Assembly: GCA_947631965.1 (NCBI GenBank)
Contig: CANRNL010000004.1
Location: 25,122-89,121 of the forward strand
From: an uncultured Clostridia bacterium
Lineage (GTDB): Bacteria; Bacillota; Clostridia; Monoglobales; Monoglobaceae
Reading direction: 5' to 3'
Length of the DNA: 64,000 bases
Position numbers and translations under genes: made by a program. The notes below the pieces were generated by a model, which saw only the letters and a list, made by a program, of their open reading frames with translations, had not been told where the DNA came from and made no database searches. Shown one piece after another: positions 18,758-27,339 of the stretch; the stretch's first letter is position 1; every line of letters begins with the position of its first letter.

Positions 18758-18789
18758 AAAAAAGTTATACCGAAAGGTATAACTTTTTT
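18758..18789 (-). terminator. Terminator of the infC-rpmI-rplT operon
   Basis: 14-bp stem AAAAAAGTTATACC/GGTATAACTTTTTT with GAAA loop, directly after the rplT stop; the minus-strand stem ends in a U-run. Confidence 0.9.
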
Positions 18790-18792
18790 TAA

Positions 18793-19137
18793 TTATCTTA
18801 CTTTCTCAACCAATTTTGTAAATGCCGCAGGGTCTGAAATTGCTATTTCGGACAGCATTTTACGGTTAATCTCAATGCCGTTTTGCTTAAGACCGTTCAT
18901 AAATCTGCTGTAGCTCATTCCGTTAGCCCTTGCTGCCGCGTTTATACGGGCAATCCAAAGCTGTCTGAAATCTCTCTTCTTCTGCTTTCTGTCACGATAA
19001 GCATAAGACAGCGACTTCATAACCGCCTGATTGGCTGTTTTATACAGCTTGCTCTTTGCACCTCTGTAACCTTTTGCAAGCTTTAATATTTTTTTATGTC
19101 TTGCACGGGTTTTAACCGCACCCTTTATTCTTGCCAT
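18793..19137 (-). CDS. rplT: Ribosomal protein bL20
   Basis: 114 residues, normal length. [20 protein letters not shown] at the N-terminus and [19 protein letters not shown] at the C-terminus are characteristic. It is an early 50S assembly protein and the usual autogenous repressor of this operon in Bacillota, binding the leader RNA ahead of infC. Confidence 0.98.
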   Translation of the reverse strand: MARIKGAVKTRARHKKILKLAKGYRGAKSKLYKTANQAVMKSLSYAYRDRKQKKRDFRQLWIARINAAARANGMSYSRFMNGLKQNGIEINRKMLSEIAISDPAAFTKLVEKVR

Positions 19138-19188
19138 AGATTTGTTCTCCTTTTCTTAACTTTACGACTTGTACGTTTTTAGCCCGCC

Positions 19189-19392
19189 TTACTTGTAAGG
19201 CATCATCTTTTTGATGGTCGAAGCATTTGCCGGCGACAAATAGCCCGCCTTTCTCAGCTTTCTTTTTCTCTTAGTGCTTTTCTTGTTCAAAATGTGGCTC
19301 TTGTAAGCCTTGCTTCTTTTAACCTTACCGTTCTTGGTAACGCCGAAACGCTTTGCCGCGCCTCTATGGGTCTTGATTTTAGTATTAGCCAT
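19189..19392 (-). CDS. rpmI: Ribosomal protein bL35
   Basis: 67 residues, very basic: [20 protein letters not shown] and [16 protein letters not shown]. Second gene of infC-rpmI-rplT. Confidence 0.98.
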   Translation of the reverse strand: MANTKIKTHRGAAKRFGVTKNGKVKRSKAYKSHILNKKSTKRKRKLRKAGYLSPANASTIKKMMPYK

Positions 19393-19428
19393 ATCCTTTT
19401 CTCTCCTTCCGTTTATGAAACTGATTTT

Positions 19429-19947
19429 TTATGCGTTATTTTTGGGTGTTATGAACATAGCCATATTTCTGCCTTCCATCTTGGCTCCCTTTTCCACGGT
19501 TCCGTATTCCGCAACCGTTTCCGCAACCTTATCAAGCAACTCCTTACCCAATGACGAATGAGTAATTTCGCGTCCTCTGAACTTAACCGAAACCTTAACC
19601 TTGTCACCCGCCTTGAGGAATTTTATCGCGCCGCCCATCTTGGTGTTGAAGTCGTGGTCGCCGATATTGGGCGTAAGCCTGACCTCTTTGATGCTGACGG
19701 TCTTTTGATTTTTGCGCTGGTCCTTCTCCTTTTTGGCAAGCTCAAACTTGTGCTTCCCGTAGTCCATAATCTTGCATACCGGCGGCTTTGCCTGAGGAGC
19801 AATCTTTACCAAATCAAGATTTGCCGCCTCCGCCCTGCTTTGAGCCTCGCTGTTGGAAACTATGCCGAGCTGAGTTCCGTCCTCGCTTATAAGCCTGACC
19901 TCTTTGTCCTTGATTTCCTCATTAATCATTAAATCCTGTTTAGCTAT
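19429..19947 (-). CDS. infC: Translation initiation factor IF-3 (probable ATA start)
   Basis: I place the start at ATA (19947), because GGAGG ends 8 nt upstream and the product, IAKQDLMINEEIKDKEVRLI.., is 172 residues, the usual size with the usual N-terminus. The first ATG (19929) would lie 26 nt from the ribosome site. Rare AUU/AUA-type starts are a known feature of infC, since IF-3 rejects non-standard start codons and so limits its own synthesis. PPVCKIMDYGKHKFELAKK is the family signature and KFRGREITHSSLG lies in the C-terminal domain. IF-3 keeps the 30S subunit free and checks start codons. Confidence 0.95.
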   Translation of the reverse strand: MAKQDLMINEEIKDKEVRLISEDGTQLGIVSNSEAQSRAEAANLDLVKIAPQAKPPVCKIMDYGKHKFELAKKEKDQRKNQKTVSIKEVRLTPNIGDHDFNTKMGGAIKFLKAGDKVKVSVKFRGREITHSSLGKELLDKVAETVAEYGTVEKGAKMEGRNMAMFITPKNNA

Positions 19948-20087
19948 GCAAAACACCTCCAAAAAACTAATACGCGAAAAGCTAAGCCTTCCGCGTATAT
20001 TCAAACGAATATTAGGTTCGAATATTAAGTTGCTGCCCTTTCGCTGCGCGCTGAGGGGAGAAGCGGAAACCTCTGCTTTACCCAAAT
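19948..20087 (-). promoter_or_regulatory. 5' leader of infC operon (L20-leader-like)
   Basis: About 135 nt of untranslated RNA lie between the promoter and the start. Pairings visible on the minus strand include ATATTCG/CGAATAT-type repeats and ACGCGGAAGG..TTTTCGCGT. Bacillota usually control this operon by bL20 binding here, and the clostridial-looking segment AAAGCAGAGGTTTCCGCTT is present near the 5' end. The precise fold was not computed. Confidence 0.5.
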
Positions 20088-20116
20088 ATTATAGTATCGC
20101 GCCGTGCGTTTGTCAA
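20088..20116 (-). promoter_or_regulatory. Promoter of infC operon
   Basis: TTGACA (20116-20111), 17-nt spacer, TATAAT (20093-20088). Confidence 0.9.
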
Positions 20117-20165
20117 GTACTTTTTTAAAATTTTTCAAATTTAATTTTTATGCCGTATTTTTTAA

Positions 20166-20199
20166 AAGCCGAGGCGCCGCCCGTCCGCGGCGCCTCGGC
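20166..20199 (-). terminator. Terminator of the sigma/anti-sigma operon
   Basis: 13-bp GC-rich stem GCCGAGGCGCCGC/GCGGCGCCTCGGC (20168-20180 with 20187-20199), then TTTT on the minus strand. Confidence 0.88.
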
Positions 20200-20206
20200 A
20201 AAAATA

Positions 20207-21244
20207 TTATTCCACCGTAACGGTCACGTCTCCGACCGTCACGCTCTCAATCTCGGATATATCCGTGATTTTGTCGAAGTTATAGCCGACCACATTTTTA
20301 CCCTGCCTATTGTTGCCGTCCTGGAAGTTCAAAAACATAAACGTGGATGTCTCATCGTTTACAACCTCCATACGAATTTCGCCGCCGTCCTTAAATTTGA
20401 TAACCGGATTTAAAACCGTAAGCACATCGTCGCCCTCCACTGTAATCCATACAGACATCGGAGAAATTTCAAGCGTCGTAAACGTATCATCGTTTATGCC
20501 GTTTATGTCAACCTTTTGATTCACATAGACGGTCTTTTGCTCGGCGGGAATGCCGTCAAACTGCCATTCAAGCTCCCATTCGCCGGGCAGCACGGTTTTC
20601 CATTCGCTCTGCGAGTAATCTTCGTTGTGCTCCACATATCCCAAATCCTTGATATAGAGCGACATTCTACAGCCCGCGCTGAGCGTTCCGACATTCTCGG
20701 TGCGGATAAGCACCGTTCTTTTATTGCCCGCCTGAGACACCACGCGGCAACTGCCGCTGCCCATACCCATTGTCCTGCTGTCATCATAGTCGAAATCCGC
20801 GTCCAGCGAATAAATATCGGGCATTATCTCATCTGTGAACACAAAGTCCTGCGGGGCTTCTATGTCGCACAGCGCGTAAATTCCGTGATTGTCGGCGAGG
20901 GTCTGCTTCACGGTAACGGTAACGCCGTTTTGCGTGACCGTAGCTTCGGGCATCTCCGCCGCGCTTCCCAGCCTCTCCATCTGGCTTTCGCTCGGCTTAA
21001 AAAGCTCTATCATTTTTTCGTTCCAGCCAAAATTTGCCGCGAAAACCGCCGTTGTCAGCAGAGCGGCAAGCGCCGCCGTGATGAGCGCCGTTTTATAAAT
21101 TCTTCTTCTCATAAATATTTTCCTTTCCGCAGGGTCGCCGCTCAAAGCGCCGACGGTCATTCTGCTTATTTTTCCTGTGTCCGCCCGCAAATCGGTCTTT
21201 TTAAATCCGATTTTGCCTCCGAGTTTACGAAGCCGTCTGTTCAT
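20207..21244 (-). CDS. Membrane anti-sigma-like protein (DUF4179 type)
   Basis: 345 residues from the second ATG (21244), which lies 7 nt after GGGAGG; the first ATG is too close. About 50 cytoplasmic residues precede one transmembrane helix (TALITAALAALLTTAVFAA, about residues 52-70). The extracellular part is beta-rich (NGVTVTVKQTLADNHGIYAL, VNQKVDINGI..). This layout matches DUF4179 proteins encoded beside ECF sigma factors, where the inner segment binds the sigma. It overlaps the sigma gene by 20 nt. The signal it senses is unknown. Confidence 0.75.
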   Translation of the reverse strand: MNRRLRKLGGKIGFKKTDLRADTGKISRMTVGALSGDPAERKIFMRRRIYKTALITAALAALLTTAVFAANFGWNEKMIELFKPSESQMERLGSAAEMPEATVTQNGVTVTVKQTLADNHGIYALCDIEAPQDFVFTDEIMPDIYSLDADFDYDDSRTMGMGSGSCRVVSQAGNKRTVLIRTENVGTLSAGCRMSLYIKDLGYVEHNEDYSQSEWKTVLPGEWELEWQFDGIPAEQKTVYVNQKVDINGINDDTFTTLEISPMSVWITVEGDDVLTVLNPVIKFKDGGEIRMEVVNDETSTFMFLNFQDGNNRQGKNVVGYNFDKITDISEIESVTVGDVTVTVE

Positions 21245-21812
21245 TTCCATACCTCCCGTCCCGAAGCTCGCCGTTTATGCCGTTTTCTCTGAGCAGTATC
21301 TTCATTTTGCCGCGGCACCGCGAGAGCTTCGTTTTTATTTTCGAGCCGCAAATCCCCGTAACCGCCGAGATTTTTGAGATTTTTTCGTCGTAAAAATAAT
21401 ACCTCATAAAAATTTCGCTGTCCGGCTCGCCGAGCTTTTGGATTAGCGATATAAGCATCCTGCGCCTTTCCCGCTCCTCCGCTATTTCCTCGGTGCCGCG
21501 CTCGTCCGCAAGCGTCTCGTCGTACTCTTCAAACGTCCGTGCGTTCCGCATACGGTTTTTGGCGCAGTTGCGGGCTATAACTCCGAGATACGACCGCACG
21601 CTTCCCTTTTCGGCATCCAAGTCGCCCGCGTGCCGCCAGAGAGACACGAACACGTCCGAGACCGCTTCCTCGACGTCCTCCTTCGACATACCGCTTCCGA
21701 CAATGTTGTATATTACCGTGCAGACATACGGCGTATAGAGCTTTATCGCCTTTTCCAGACTGCCTCCTCTGCCGTTTTTCAAATTTATAAGCAGTTTTTT
21801 CTCATCAGTCAA
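21225..21812 (-). CDS. ECF-type RNA polymerase sigma factor
   Basis: The gene could begin at ATG 21866, but the putative promoter leaves only about 8 nt ahead of that codon. TTG at 21812, after AGGGGG, is preferred though the gap is long (12 nt); the product is then 195 residues. Region 2 is AIKLYTPYVCTVIYNIVG..EDVEEAVSDVFVSLWRH; region 4 is EPDSEIFMRYYFYDEKISKI..IKTKLSRCRGKMK, a helix-turn-helix. ECF factors direct polymerase to stress promoters. The downstream overlapping gene is its likely anti-sigma. Confidence 0.85.
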   Translation of the reverse strand: MTDEKKLLINLKNGRGGSLEKAIKLYTPYVCTVIYNIVGSGMSKEDVEEAVSDVFVSLWRHAGDLDAEKGSVRSYLGVIARNCAKNRMRNARTFEEYDETLADERGTEEIAEERERRRMLISLIQKLGEPDSEIFMRYYFYDEKISKISAVTGICGSKIKTKLSRCRGKMKILLRENGINGELRDGRYGNEQTAS

Positions 21813-21880
21813 TTTGAGCTTCAACCCCCTTGTCTTTGTAAAAATAAAAACGACGTCGTTTCGCATATTACACTTTTATA

Positions 21881-21907
21881 TACACGCCGAAAGCCGAAAC
21901 GGTTTCA
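21881..21907 (-). promoter_or_regulatory. Candidate ECF-type autoregulatory promoter
   Basis: On the minus strand TGAAAC (21907-21902), 15-nt spacer, CGTGTA (21886-21881). This resembles the TGAAAC..CGT pattern of ECF promoters, suggesting the sigma factor drives its own gene. A palindrome AAACGACGTCGTTT lies just downstream. Confidence 0.45.
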
Positions 21908-21965
21908 CTTTTTATCAATATTTTATATCAAATCCGTTCAAAATAGCAACGGGAGTGTATATAAA

Positions 21966-22655
21966 ATGATTATAACTTTTTTGAGAACCATTCTGGTCTA
22001 CTTTTTCGTAATAGTGGTGCTTCGCCTTATGGGGAAGCGTCAGGTCGGAGAACTGGAGTCATCCGAACTGGTCGTGACGATTATGATTTCGGAGCTTGCG
22101 GTTATGCCGATACAAGACCCTCAGCAGCCTATGGCGAGCAGTCTTATAGGCATACTTATGCTCCTTATAATCGAGGTGCTGCTCTCCTTTCTCACCTACA
22201 AGAACAAAACCGCGCGCAAAATCGTCTACGGCACGCCGAGCGTTTTTGTGGAGAACGGTAAAATCAAGCAAAAAGAAATGGAGAACCAGCGCTTCAACAT
22301 AAACGACCTTATGGAGGAGCTTCGCAACAACGGCGTATGCGACCTTTCGGAGGTCGAGTATGTCATTATGGAGACAAACGGCAACGTAAGCGTAATATTA
22401 AACGCGCAGAACCGCACGGTCACGCCGTCAGATTTATCGCTGGAGCCCGCTCCGGTAGAAATGAGCTATATAATAATAGACGCGGGCGAGGTTATAAAAA
22501 CCAATCTAAAAACGCTCGGATTTGATGACAACTGGCTTTCAAAGACGCTCGGCGAAAAGGGCTTTAAGCGTCCGAGCGACATATTCTATATGTCAGCCAA
22601 CCGAAGCGGCGACATATACATCATTCCTATGCTGAAAAAGGGGGAAAAGGCGTGA
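21966..22655 (+). CDS. DUF421 membrane protein (YetF/YrbG type)
   Basis: 229 residues from ATG 21966 behind GGGAG. Three N-terminal membrane helices (IITFLRTILVYFFVIVVLRL, SELVVTIMISELAVMPI, SLIGILMLLIIEVLLSF) precede a soluble part with KIVYGTPSVFVENGKI and NDLMEELRNNGVCDLSEVEY, the DUF421 signature. Bacillus relatives are membrane proteins linked to spores and germination; the biochemical role is not established. It is followed by its usual clostridial partner, the DUF4363 gene, with a 4-nt overlap. Confidence 0.9.
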   Translation: MIITFLRTILVYFFVIVVLRLMGKRQVGELESSELVVTIMISELAVMPIQDPQQPMASSLIGILMLLIIEVLLSFLTYKNKTARKIVYGTPSVFVENGKIKQKEMENQRFNINDLMEELRNNGVCDLSEVEYVIMETNGNVSVILNAQNRTVTPSDLSLEPAPVEMSYIIIDAGEVIKTNLKTLGFDDNWLSKTLGEKGFKRPSDIFYMSANRSGDIYIIPMLKKGEKA

Positions 22656-23026
22656 AATCGGTATGGATCTCGTGGATTTTGCTCGCGGTCGTGTTTATAT
22701 TTATCGTCCTGCACGCATTTGTGATAACGGATATGACAAAGGATATTTTAAAATATGTCGACGAAACGAAAGCCGCCGTTAGCTCCGAAAGCTGGGATGA
22801 GGCTTCGGAGGCTATGGAGAGGGTCAAGTCGCGCTGGGAAAGCGGCGGTGTATGGGCAGAGCTTACCATAAGAGCCGATCGGCTCGACGATATAAAAATT
22901 TCGCTTGACCGCTCCGAGGTACTGTTGTCCGAGCGTGACAAAACCGCGTTTTTGAGCGAATTTACGCGTTTTGAGCTTTTGGTGGACGATATTCCCGACA
23001 ACGAGGGTCTGGAGTTCTTAAAGTAG
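22652..23026 (+). CDS. DUF4363 family membrane protein
   Basis: 124 residues from GTG 22652, overlapping the DUF421 stop. One N-terminal helix (ISWILLAVVFIFIVLHAFVI) is followed by a helical, acidic extracellular part with SWDEASEAMERVKSRWE and LDRSEVLLSERDK. DUF421-DUF4363 pairs recur in clostridia and presumably form one membrane complex. No enzyme motif is seen. Confidence 0.85.
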   Translation: MKSVWISWILLAVVFIFIVLHAFVITDMTKDILKYVDETKAAVSSESWDEASEAMERVKSRWESGGVWAELTIRADRLDDIKISLDRSEVLLSERDKTAFLSEFTRFELLVDDIPDNEGLEFLK

Positions 23027-23036
23027 CGGGAATTAC

Positions 23037-23065
23037 TTGACATATAAAGCCGTTTATTATAAAAT
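23037..23065 (+). promoter_or_regulatory. Promoter of gltX
   Basis: TTGACA (23037-23042), 17-nt spacer, TAAAAT (23060-23065). The short leader leaves no room for a T-box. Confidence 0.8.
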
Positions 23066-23100
23066 ATATTTTAAATTAAAAGACAAAGGCGGTTTAATAT

Positions 23101-24744
23101 ATGGATTACAAAAGACTCGCAGACCTGCTTTTCCCGAACGAGCTTAAATCTCCGCGGGAATACGAAGAAATATACCCGAAGCGCAATCTGCCCGAGGGCG
23201 CGACGGTCACAAGAATAGGTCCCAGCCCTACGGGATTTATCCACCTCGGCAATCTCTACAATGCCCTTATAGGGGAGAGGCTGTCCGCCCAGAGCGGCGG
23301 CGTGTTCTTCCTGCGCATCGAGGACACCGACTCAAAGCGTTATGTCGAAGGCGCGGTTGACGTTATACTCTCATCTATGAAGTTTTTCGGCATCGAGTTT
23401 GACGAGGGCGCGACGGTTGACGGCGACAACGGAAGCTACGGTCCGTACCGTCAGAGCCTCCGAAAGGAAATATACCATACCTTTGCCCGCGAGCTTGTGC
23501 TGTCGGGCAAGGCGTACCCCTGCTTTTGCGGCGAGGATGAGCTTGAAGCTATGAGGAACGAGCAAATGGCAGGCAAGCTGAACTTCGGTTACTACGGAAA
23601 GTGGGCTAAGTGTCGCGACCTATCCTACGAAGAAATCGAGGCTAAAATCAAAAACGGCGAGCCTTATGTGCTTCGCTTCCGCTCGGAGGGAGACGAGAAC
23701 AACCGCGTTGAGGTTTTCGACGGCATACGCGGCACTCTCTCGCTTCAGGAAAATTATCAGGACTTCGTGCTTTTAAAGTCGGACGGCATACCGACCTACC
23801 ACTTCGCCCATGTGGTGGACGACCACCTAATGCGAACCACCCACGTTGTACGCGGCGAGGAGTGGCTCTCCACCCTCCCGATTCACGTTCAGCTTTTTGA
23901 CACGCTGGGCTGGGAGCGCCCCATATATTGTCACACGGCGGTGCTTATGAAGATGGACGGTGAGACAAAGCGCAAGCTGTCAAAGCGCAAGGACCCCGAG
24001 CTGGCTCTTGAATACTACCGCAAGGAGGGCTATCTGCCGTCCTGCGTTACGGAATACTTAATGACTGTTCTAAACTCGAACTTTGAGGAATGGCGCGCCG
24101 AAAACCCGACCGCTCCGATAGACGACTTCAAATTCACGCTTGAAAAGATGAGCAATTCGGGCGCGCTGTTCGACCTCGCAAAGTTTGACGACGTGAGCCG
24201 CGAGGTGCTTTTGAGAACCCCTGCGGAAGAAATCTACGAAAAGCTGGCGGAATGGGCGCGGGAATACGACCCCGAATTTTTCAAAATTTTCACCGCAGAC
24301 CGAGACTTTTCGATAAAGGCAATATCGGTCGGCAGAAGCGGCGACAGACCGCGCAAGGATTTGGTAAATATGAGTCAGGCGAGGGACTTCCTCTCGTTTT
24401 ACTATCGCGGCACCTTTAAAATCGAGGACGAATTTCCGCAAAACACAGACGCGGATATGCGCAGGGAGATAATCTCGCGCTACCTCGACACGCTCGATTT
24501 CGGCGATGATAAAACGGCGTGGTTCGCCAAGGTGCGCGTTATCGCGGACGACCTCGGATTTGCGCTTCAGCCGAAAAAGTACAAGAAAAATCCCGAGCTT
24601 TACAACGGAAGCATAAGCGACGTAAGCAACGTCATACGAGTCGCGCTCGTCGGACGCACAAACTCGCCCGACCTTTGGGAGATAAGCCAAGTCCTCGGCG
24701 AGGACGAGACGCGCGCAAGGCTTGCGAAAGCCGCAGAGCTTTAA
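23101..24744 (+). CDS. gltX: Glutamate--tRNA ligase
   Basis: 547 residues, slightly longer than typical bacterial GluRS. Class I motifs are PSPTGFIHLGNLYNAL (HIGH region) and KRKLSKRKDPEL (KMSKS region). RVTRIGPSP-type entry, FLRIEDTDSKRYVEGA and the anticodon-binding C-terminus are also recognisable. It may be non-discriminating, charging tRNA-Gln too, if the cell uses GatCAB; no glnS is in the window. Confidence 0.93.
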   Translation: MDYKRLADLLFPNELKSPREYEEIYPKRNLPEGATVTRIGPSPTGFIHLGNLYNALIGERLSAQSGGVFFLRIEDTDSKRYVEGAVDVILSSMKFFGIEFDEGATVDGDNGSYGPYRQSLRKEIYHTFARELVLSGKAYPCFCGEDELEAMRNEQMAGKLNFGYYGKWAKCRDLSYEEIEAKIKNGEPYVLRFRSEGDENNRVEVFDGIRGTLSLQENYQDFVLLKSDGIPTYHFAHVVDDHLMRTTHVVRGEEWLSTLPIHVQLFDTLGWERPIYCHTAVLMKMDGETKRKLSKRKDPELALEYYRKEGYLPSCVTEYLMTVLNSNFEEWRAENPTAPIDDFKFTLEKMSNSGALFDLAKFDDVSREVLLRTPAEEIYEKLAEWAREYDPEFFKIFTADRDFSIKAISVGRSGDRPRKDLVNMSQARDFLSFYYRGTFKIEDEFPQNTDADMRREIISRYLDTLDFGDDKTAWFAKVRVIADDLGFALQPKKYKKNPELYNGSISDVSNVIRVALVGRTNSPDLWEISQVLGEDETRARLAKAAEL

Positions 24745-24763
24745 AAACAGGGGAGGCAGTGTA

Positions 24764-26800
24764 ATGGGAAAAGACAAAAGAGAAAACGGTACGCATTATG
24801 AGTTTAAAAAGCCGAGCATTTTTGATATGGAGCGCCCGAAGTTCCCTAAACGCGCGGTAATAACCGGCGGTATGCCCTACGGCAACAAAACGCTTCACTT
24901 CGGACACGTCGGCGGAGTGTTCGTTCAGGCGGACGTATGGGCGAGGTTTTTGCGGGACAGAATAGGCGCGGAAAACGTGATTTTCGTGTCGGGAACCGAC
25001 TGCTATGGATCTCCTATCGTTGAGGGCTACCGAAAGGTGAAAGAGAGCGGAGAGTTTAGCGGCACGCTTGAGGACTTTGTGCGCTCAAACCACGAAAGCC
25101 AAAAAAAGACGCTTAATGACTACGATATAAGTCTCAATCTGTTTGCGGCGTCGGGTCTTGACGAGGCTAAAAAGTTTCACGCGGAGGAAAGCCGTGAAAT
25201 TCTTGAAACGCTCTACAAAAACGGCTATCTTACCAAAATGACCACCTCTCAGTTCTACGACGCGAAGGCGGAGCAGTTCTTAAACGGCAGGCAGGTAGTC
25301 GGAAAATGTCCGGTGGAGAACTGTAACTCGGACAAAGGCTATGCCGACGAATGTTCTCTCGGACACCAGTATATGCCGAGCGAGCTTATAGACCCCAAAA
25401 GCACCCTCACGGGCGAAACGCCCGAAATGCGGGACGTGGTAAACTGGTACATTGATTTGACGAAATTCTTCCCTCTTATGCAGGAATACGTCGAAAATAT
25501 CTCTCAGGACGAGAGCGTACGTCCGCTCGTTTCAAACACGATAAAGGAATTTTTAAATCCTCCCATAATATATGTCAAGAACGAATTTGAGGAGAATTAC
25601 GACAAAGTAAAGGCGCAGATGCCGGCTCACCGGATGCACAAGGGTGCGAACAAGACCTCGTTTGCGCTCGAATTTAAGAATCTGGACGACAGAGACGAGG
25701 CGAGGCGCGTACTCGGCGACAACGGAATACGCTTCCGCGCGGGCAAGACCCTCGTGCCGTTCAGACTGACCGGCAATATCGAGTGGGGCGTTCCCGCTCC
25801 CGTAATCGAAGGCGAGGAAAATCTCACCGTATGGGTATGGCCTGAGTCGCTGTGGGCTCCGATTTCGTTTTGCAAGACCTACTTAAACTCACAAGGCAAG
25901 GACGCGGACGAGTGGAAAAAGTACTGGTGCAGCGACGACGCTAAGGTGTATCAGTTCATAGGGCAGGACAACATCTATTTCTACGGCATCGCGGAGATGG
26001 CTATGTTTATGGCTCTGAACGCAAAGGACGGTCTTTCGGCACACCCCGCCGACGGAGAGCTTACCCTTCCGACGCTGGTCGCAAACCATCACATATTATT
26101 TCTGAACAAAAAAGCAAGCAGCAGCGGCGCGGTTAAGCCGCCGATGGCGGGCGAGCTTTTGGACTACTACACTGCCGAACAGCTCAGAGCGCACTTTTTG
26201 AGCCTCGGACTGGGAATCAAGAGCGTCAGCTTTCAGCCGAAACCGCTCAACCCGACTGCGGGAGAGAGCGACGCAGACCCCGTTATCAAAGAGGGCAACC
26301 TGCTTTCAAACGTATTTAACAGAGTGGCGCGCTCCTGCTTCTACTCGGCTCAGAAATACTGCGGAGGAAAGCTCCCGCGCGGCAAAGTGAGCGACGACGT
26401 TTTAAAAGATGCAAAAGAGGTCATTTTAAAATACGAGAGAGCAATGTACCGCTTTGAGTTCCACACCGTTATGAATTTGCTCGACTCGTATATTCGAAGC
26501 GCAAACAAATATTTTGCTAAAAATTCGGCAGCGGCGGACAAGGACAACAACGACGAGCTGCGCATCCGGACTATTATCGACACATTCCATATGGTACGCA
26601 CCGCCGCGCTTTTGGTACATCCAATCGCGCCGCGCGGCACCGAGCTTCTGCTCGAATATCTGCGCTTTGGCAACGAGTTTTGGGACTGGAACCGCGCGTT
26701 TGACACGTTGTACGACTTCTGCGGCGAGGGCGAGCATGAGCTTAAATTTTTGGAGCCGCGCTTCGACTTTTTCCCGCACCACCCAAGCCAATTTGCGTAA
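24764..26800 (+). CDS. Methionine--tRNA ligase-like protein with degenerate KMSKS loop
   Basis: 678 residues from ATG 24764 behind GGGGAGG. GGMPYGNKTLHFGHVGGVFV is the HIGH region, followed by VSGTDCYGSP, a zinc-type knuckle region (CPVENCNSDKGYADEC) and VYQFIGQDNIYFYGI, all of class I MetRS type. The KMSKS position reads FLNKKASSSGAVKPP: the lysine-serine loop survives only as KKASSS. The rest (LLSNVFNRVARSCFYSAQKY..) matches the anticodon-binding helical domain. It lies 19 nt after gltX. Either it is a divergent MetRS or an additional paralogue with altered activity; a standard metG is not in the window. Confidence 0.75.
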   Translation: MGKDKRENGTHYEFKKPSIFDMERPKFPKRAVITGGMPYGNKTLHFGHVGGVFVQADVWARFLRDRIGAENVIFVSGTDCYGSPIVEGYRKVKESGEFSGTLEDFVRSNHESQKKTLNDYDISLNLFAASGLDEAKKFHAEESREILETLYKNGYLTKMTTSQFYDAKAEQFLNGRQVVGKCPVENCNSDKGYADECSLGHQYMPSELIDPKSTLTGETPEMRDVVNWYIDLTKFFPLMQEYVENISQDESVRPLVSNTIKEFLNPPIIYVKNEFEENYDKVKAQMPAHRMHKGANKTSFALEFKNLDDRDEARRVLGDNGIRFRAGKTLVPFRLTGNIEWGVPAPVIEGEENLTVWVWPESLWAPISFCKTYLNSQGKDADEWKKYWCSDDAKVYQFIGQDNIYFYGIAEMAMFMALNAKDGLSAHPADGELTLPTLVANHHILFLNKKASSSGAVKPPMAGELLDYYTAEQLRAHFLSLGLGIKSVSFQPKPLNPTAGESDADPVIKEGNLLSNVFNRVARSCFYSAQKYCGGKLPRGKVSDDVLKDAKEVILKYERAMYRFEFHTVMNLLDSYIRSANKYFAKNSAAADKDNNDELRIRTIIDTFHMVRTAALLVHPIAPRGTELLLEYLRFGNEFWDWNRAFDTLYDFCGEGEHELKFLEPRFDFFPHHPSQFA

Positions 26801-26826
26801 AAGGAATTGAGGGGGGCAAGCAGGAT

Positions 26827-27066
26827 ATGAATATTGAATATAGCCGCGAAGCTGTAAAACACATTGAGGCACTTGACAAATCAACCAAGCAAAGAATAAA
26901 ACAAGCTATTGAAAAATTGCCCGGAGGAGATGTCAGAAAGCTGACCGGCTTCAGAAGAGAATATCGTCTGAGAGTAGGAAATTATAGGATTTTGTTTTCA
27001 AACGAAAGCGGCACAATAGTTATAAAAGATGTTCTGCCACGTCAAGCGGCATATAAAAAATTATAG
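26827..27066 (+). CDS. RelE/ParE-family toxin
   Basis: 79 residues. IEYSREAVKHIEALDKSTKQ at the N-terminus and EYRLRVGNYRILFSNESGTI near the C-terminus are the RelE fold signatures; basic residues needed by mRNA interferases (Arg-rich FRREYRLR) are present. RelE toxins cut mRNA in the ribosomal A site; ParE relatives hit gyrase. The toxin precedes its presumed antitoxin, a reversed order also seen in higBA-type systems. Confidence 0.88.
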   Translation: MNIEYSREAVKHIEALDKSTKQRIKQAIEKLPGGDVRKLTGFRREYRLRVGNYRILFSNESGTIVIKDVLPRQAAYKKL

Positions 27067-27078
27067 GAGGTATTTGAT

Positions 27079-27270
27079 ATGAGTAAGGACGCACTCAAAG
27101 AACTAATTGATGTGATAGACGAACAAGATATAGAAACAATTTTTCAAATATTGATCCGATTTGTTCCGGAAGAGAAGCCGCTGTCCGACGAAATTGAAGC
27201 AATAAACGACGCGAATAAAAGTATTGAGCAATTCGGTACTGTTCCGCACAGCTGCGTAAATTGGGACTAA
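27079..27270 (+). CDS. Putative antitoxin of the RelE-like pair
   Basis: 63 residues, acidic, starting 12 nt after the toxin behind AGGAGG. SKDALKELIDVIDEQDIETI forms a helix and EIEAINDANKSIEQFGTVPH is probably the toxin-wrapping tail. No clear DNA-binding motif is visible, so I call it antitoxin from position, size and charge. Confidence 0.7.
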   Translation: MSKDALKELIDVIDEQDIETIFQILIRFVPEEKPLSDEIEAINDANKSIEQFGTVPHSCVNWD

Positions 27271-27286
27271 ATTAAAATTTTGCGTA

Positions 27287-27320
27287 AAAAAATCTGTGCC
27301 GATTATCGGCACAGATTTTT
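27287..27320. terminator. Terminator between toxin-antitoxin pair and kdgK
   Basis: AAAATCTGTGCCGAT/ATCGGCACAGATTTT inverted repeat with flanking A- and T-runs; usable from both convergent sides. Confidence 0.88.
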
Positions 27321-27339
27321 TATTGTTGTTCAAACGAGA

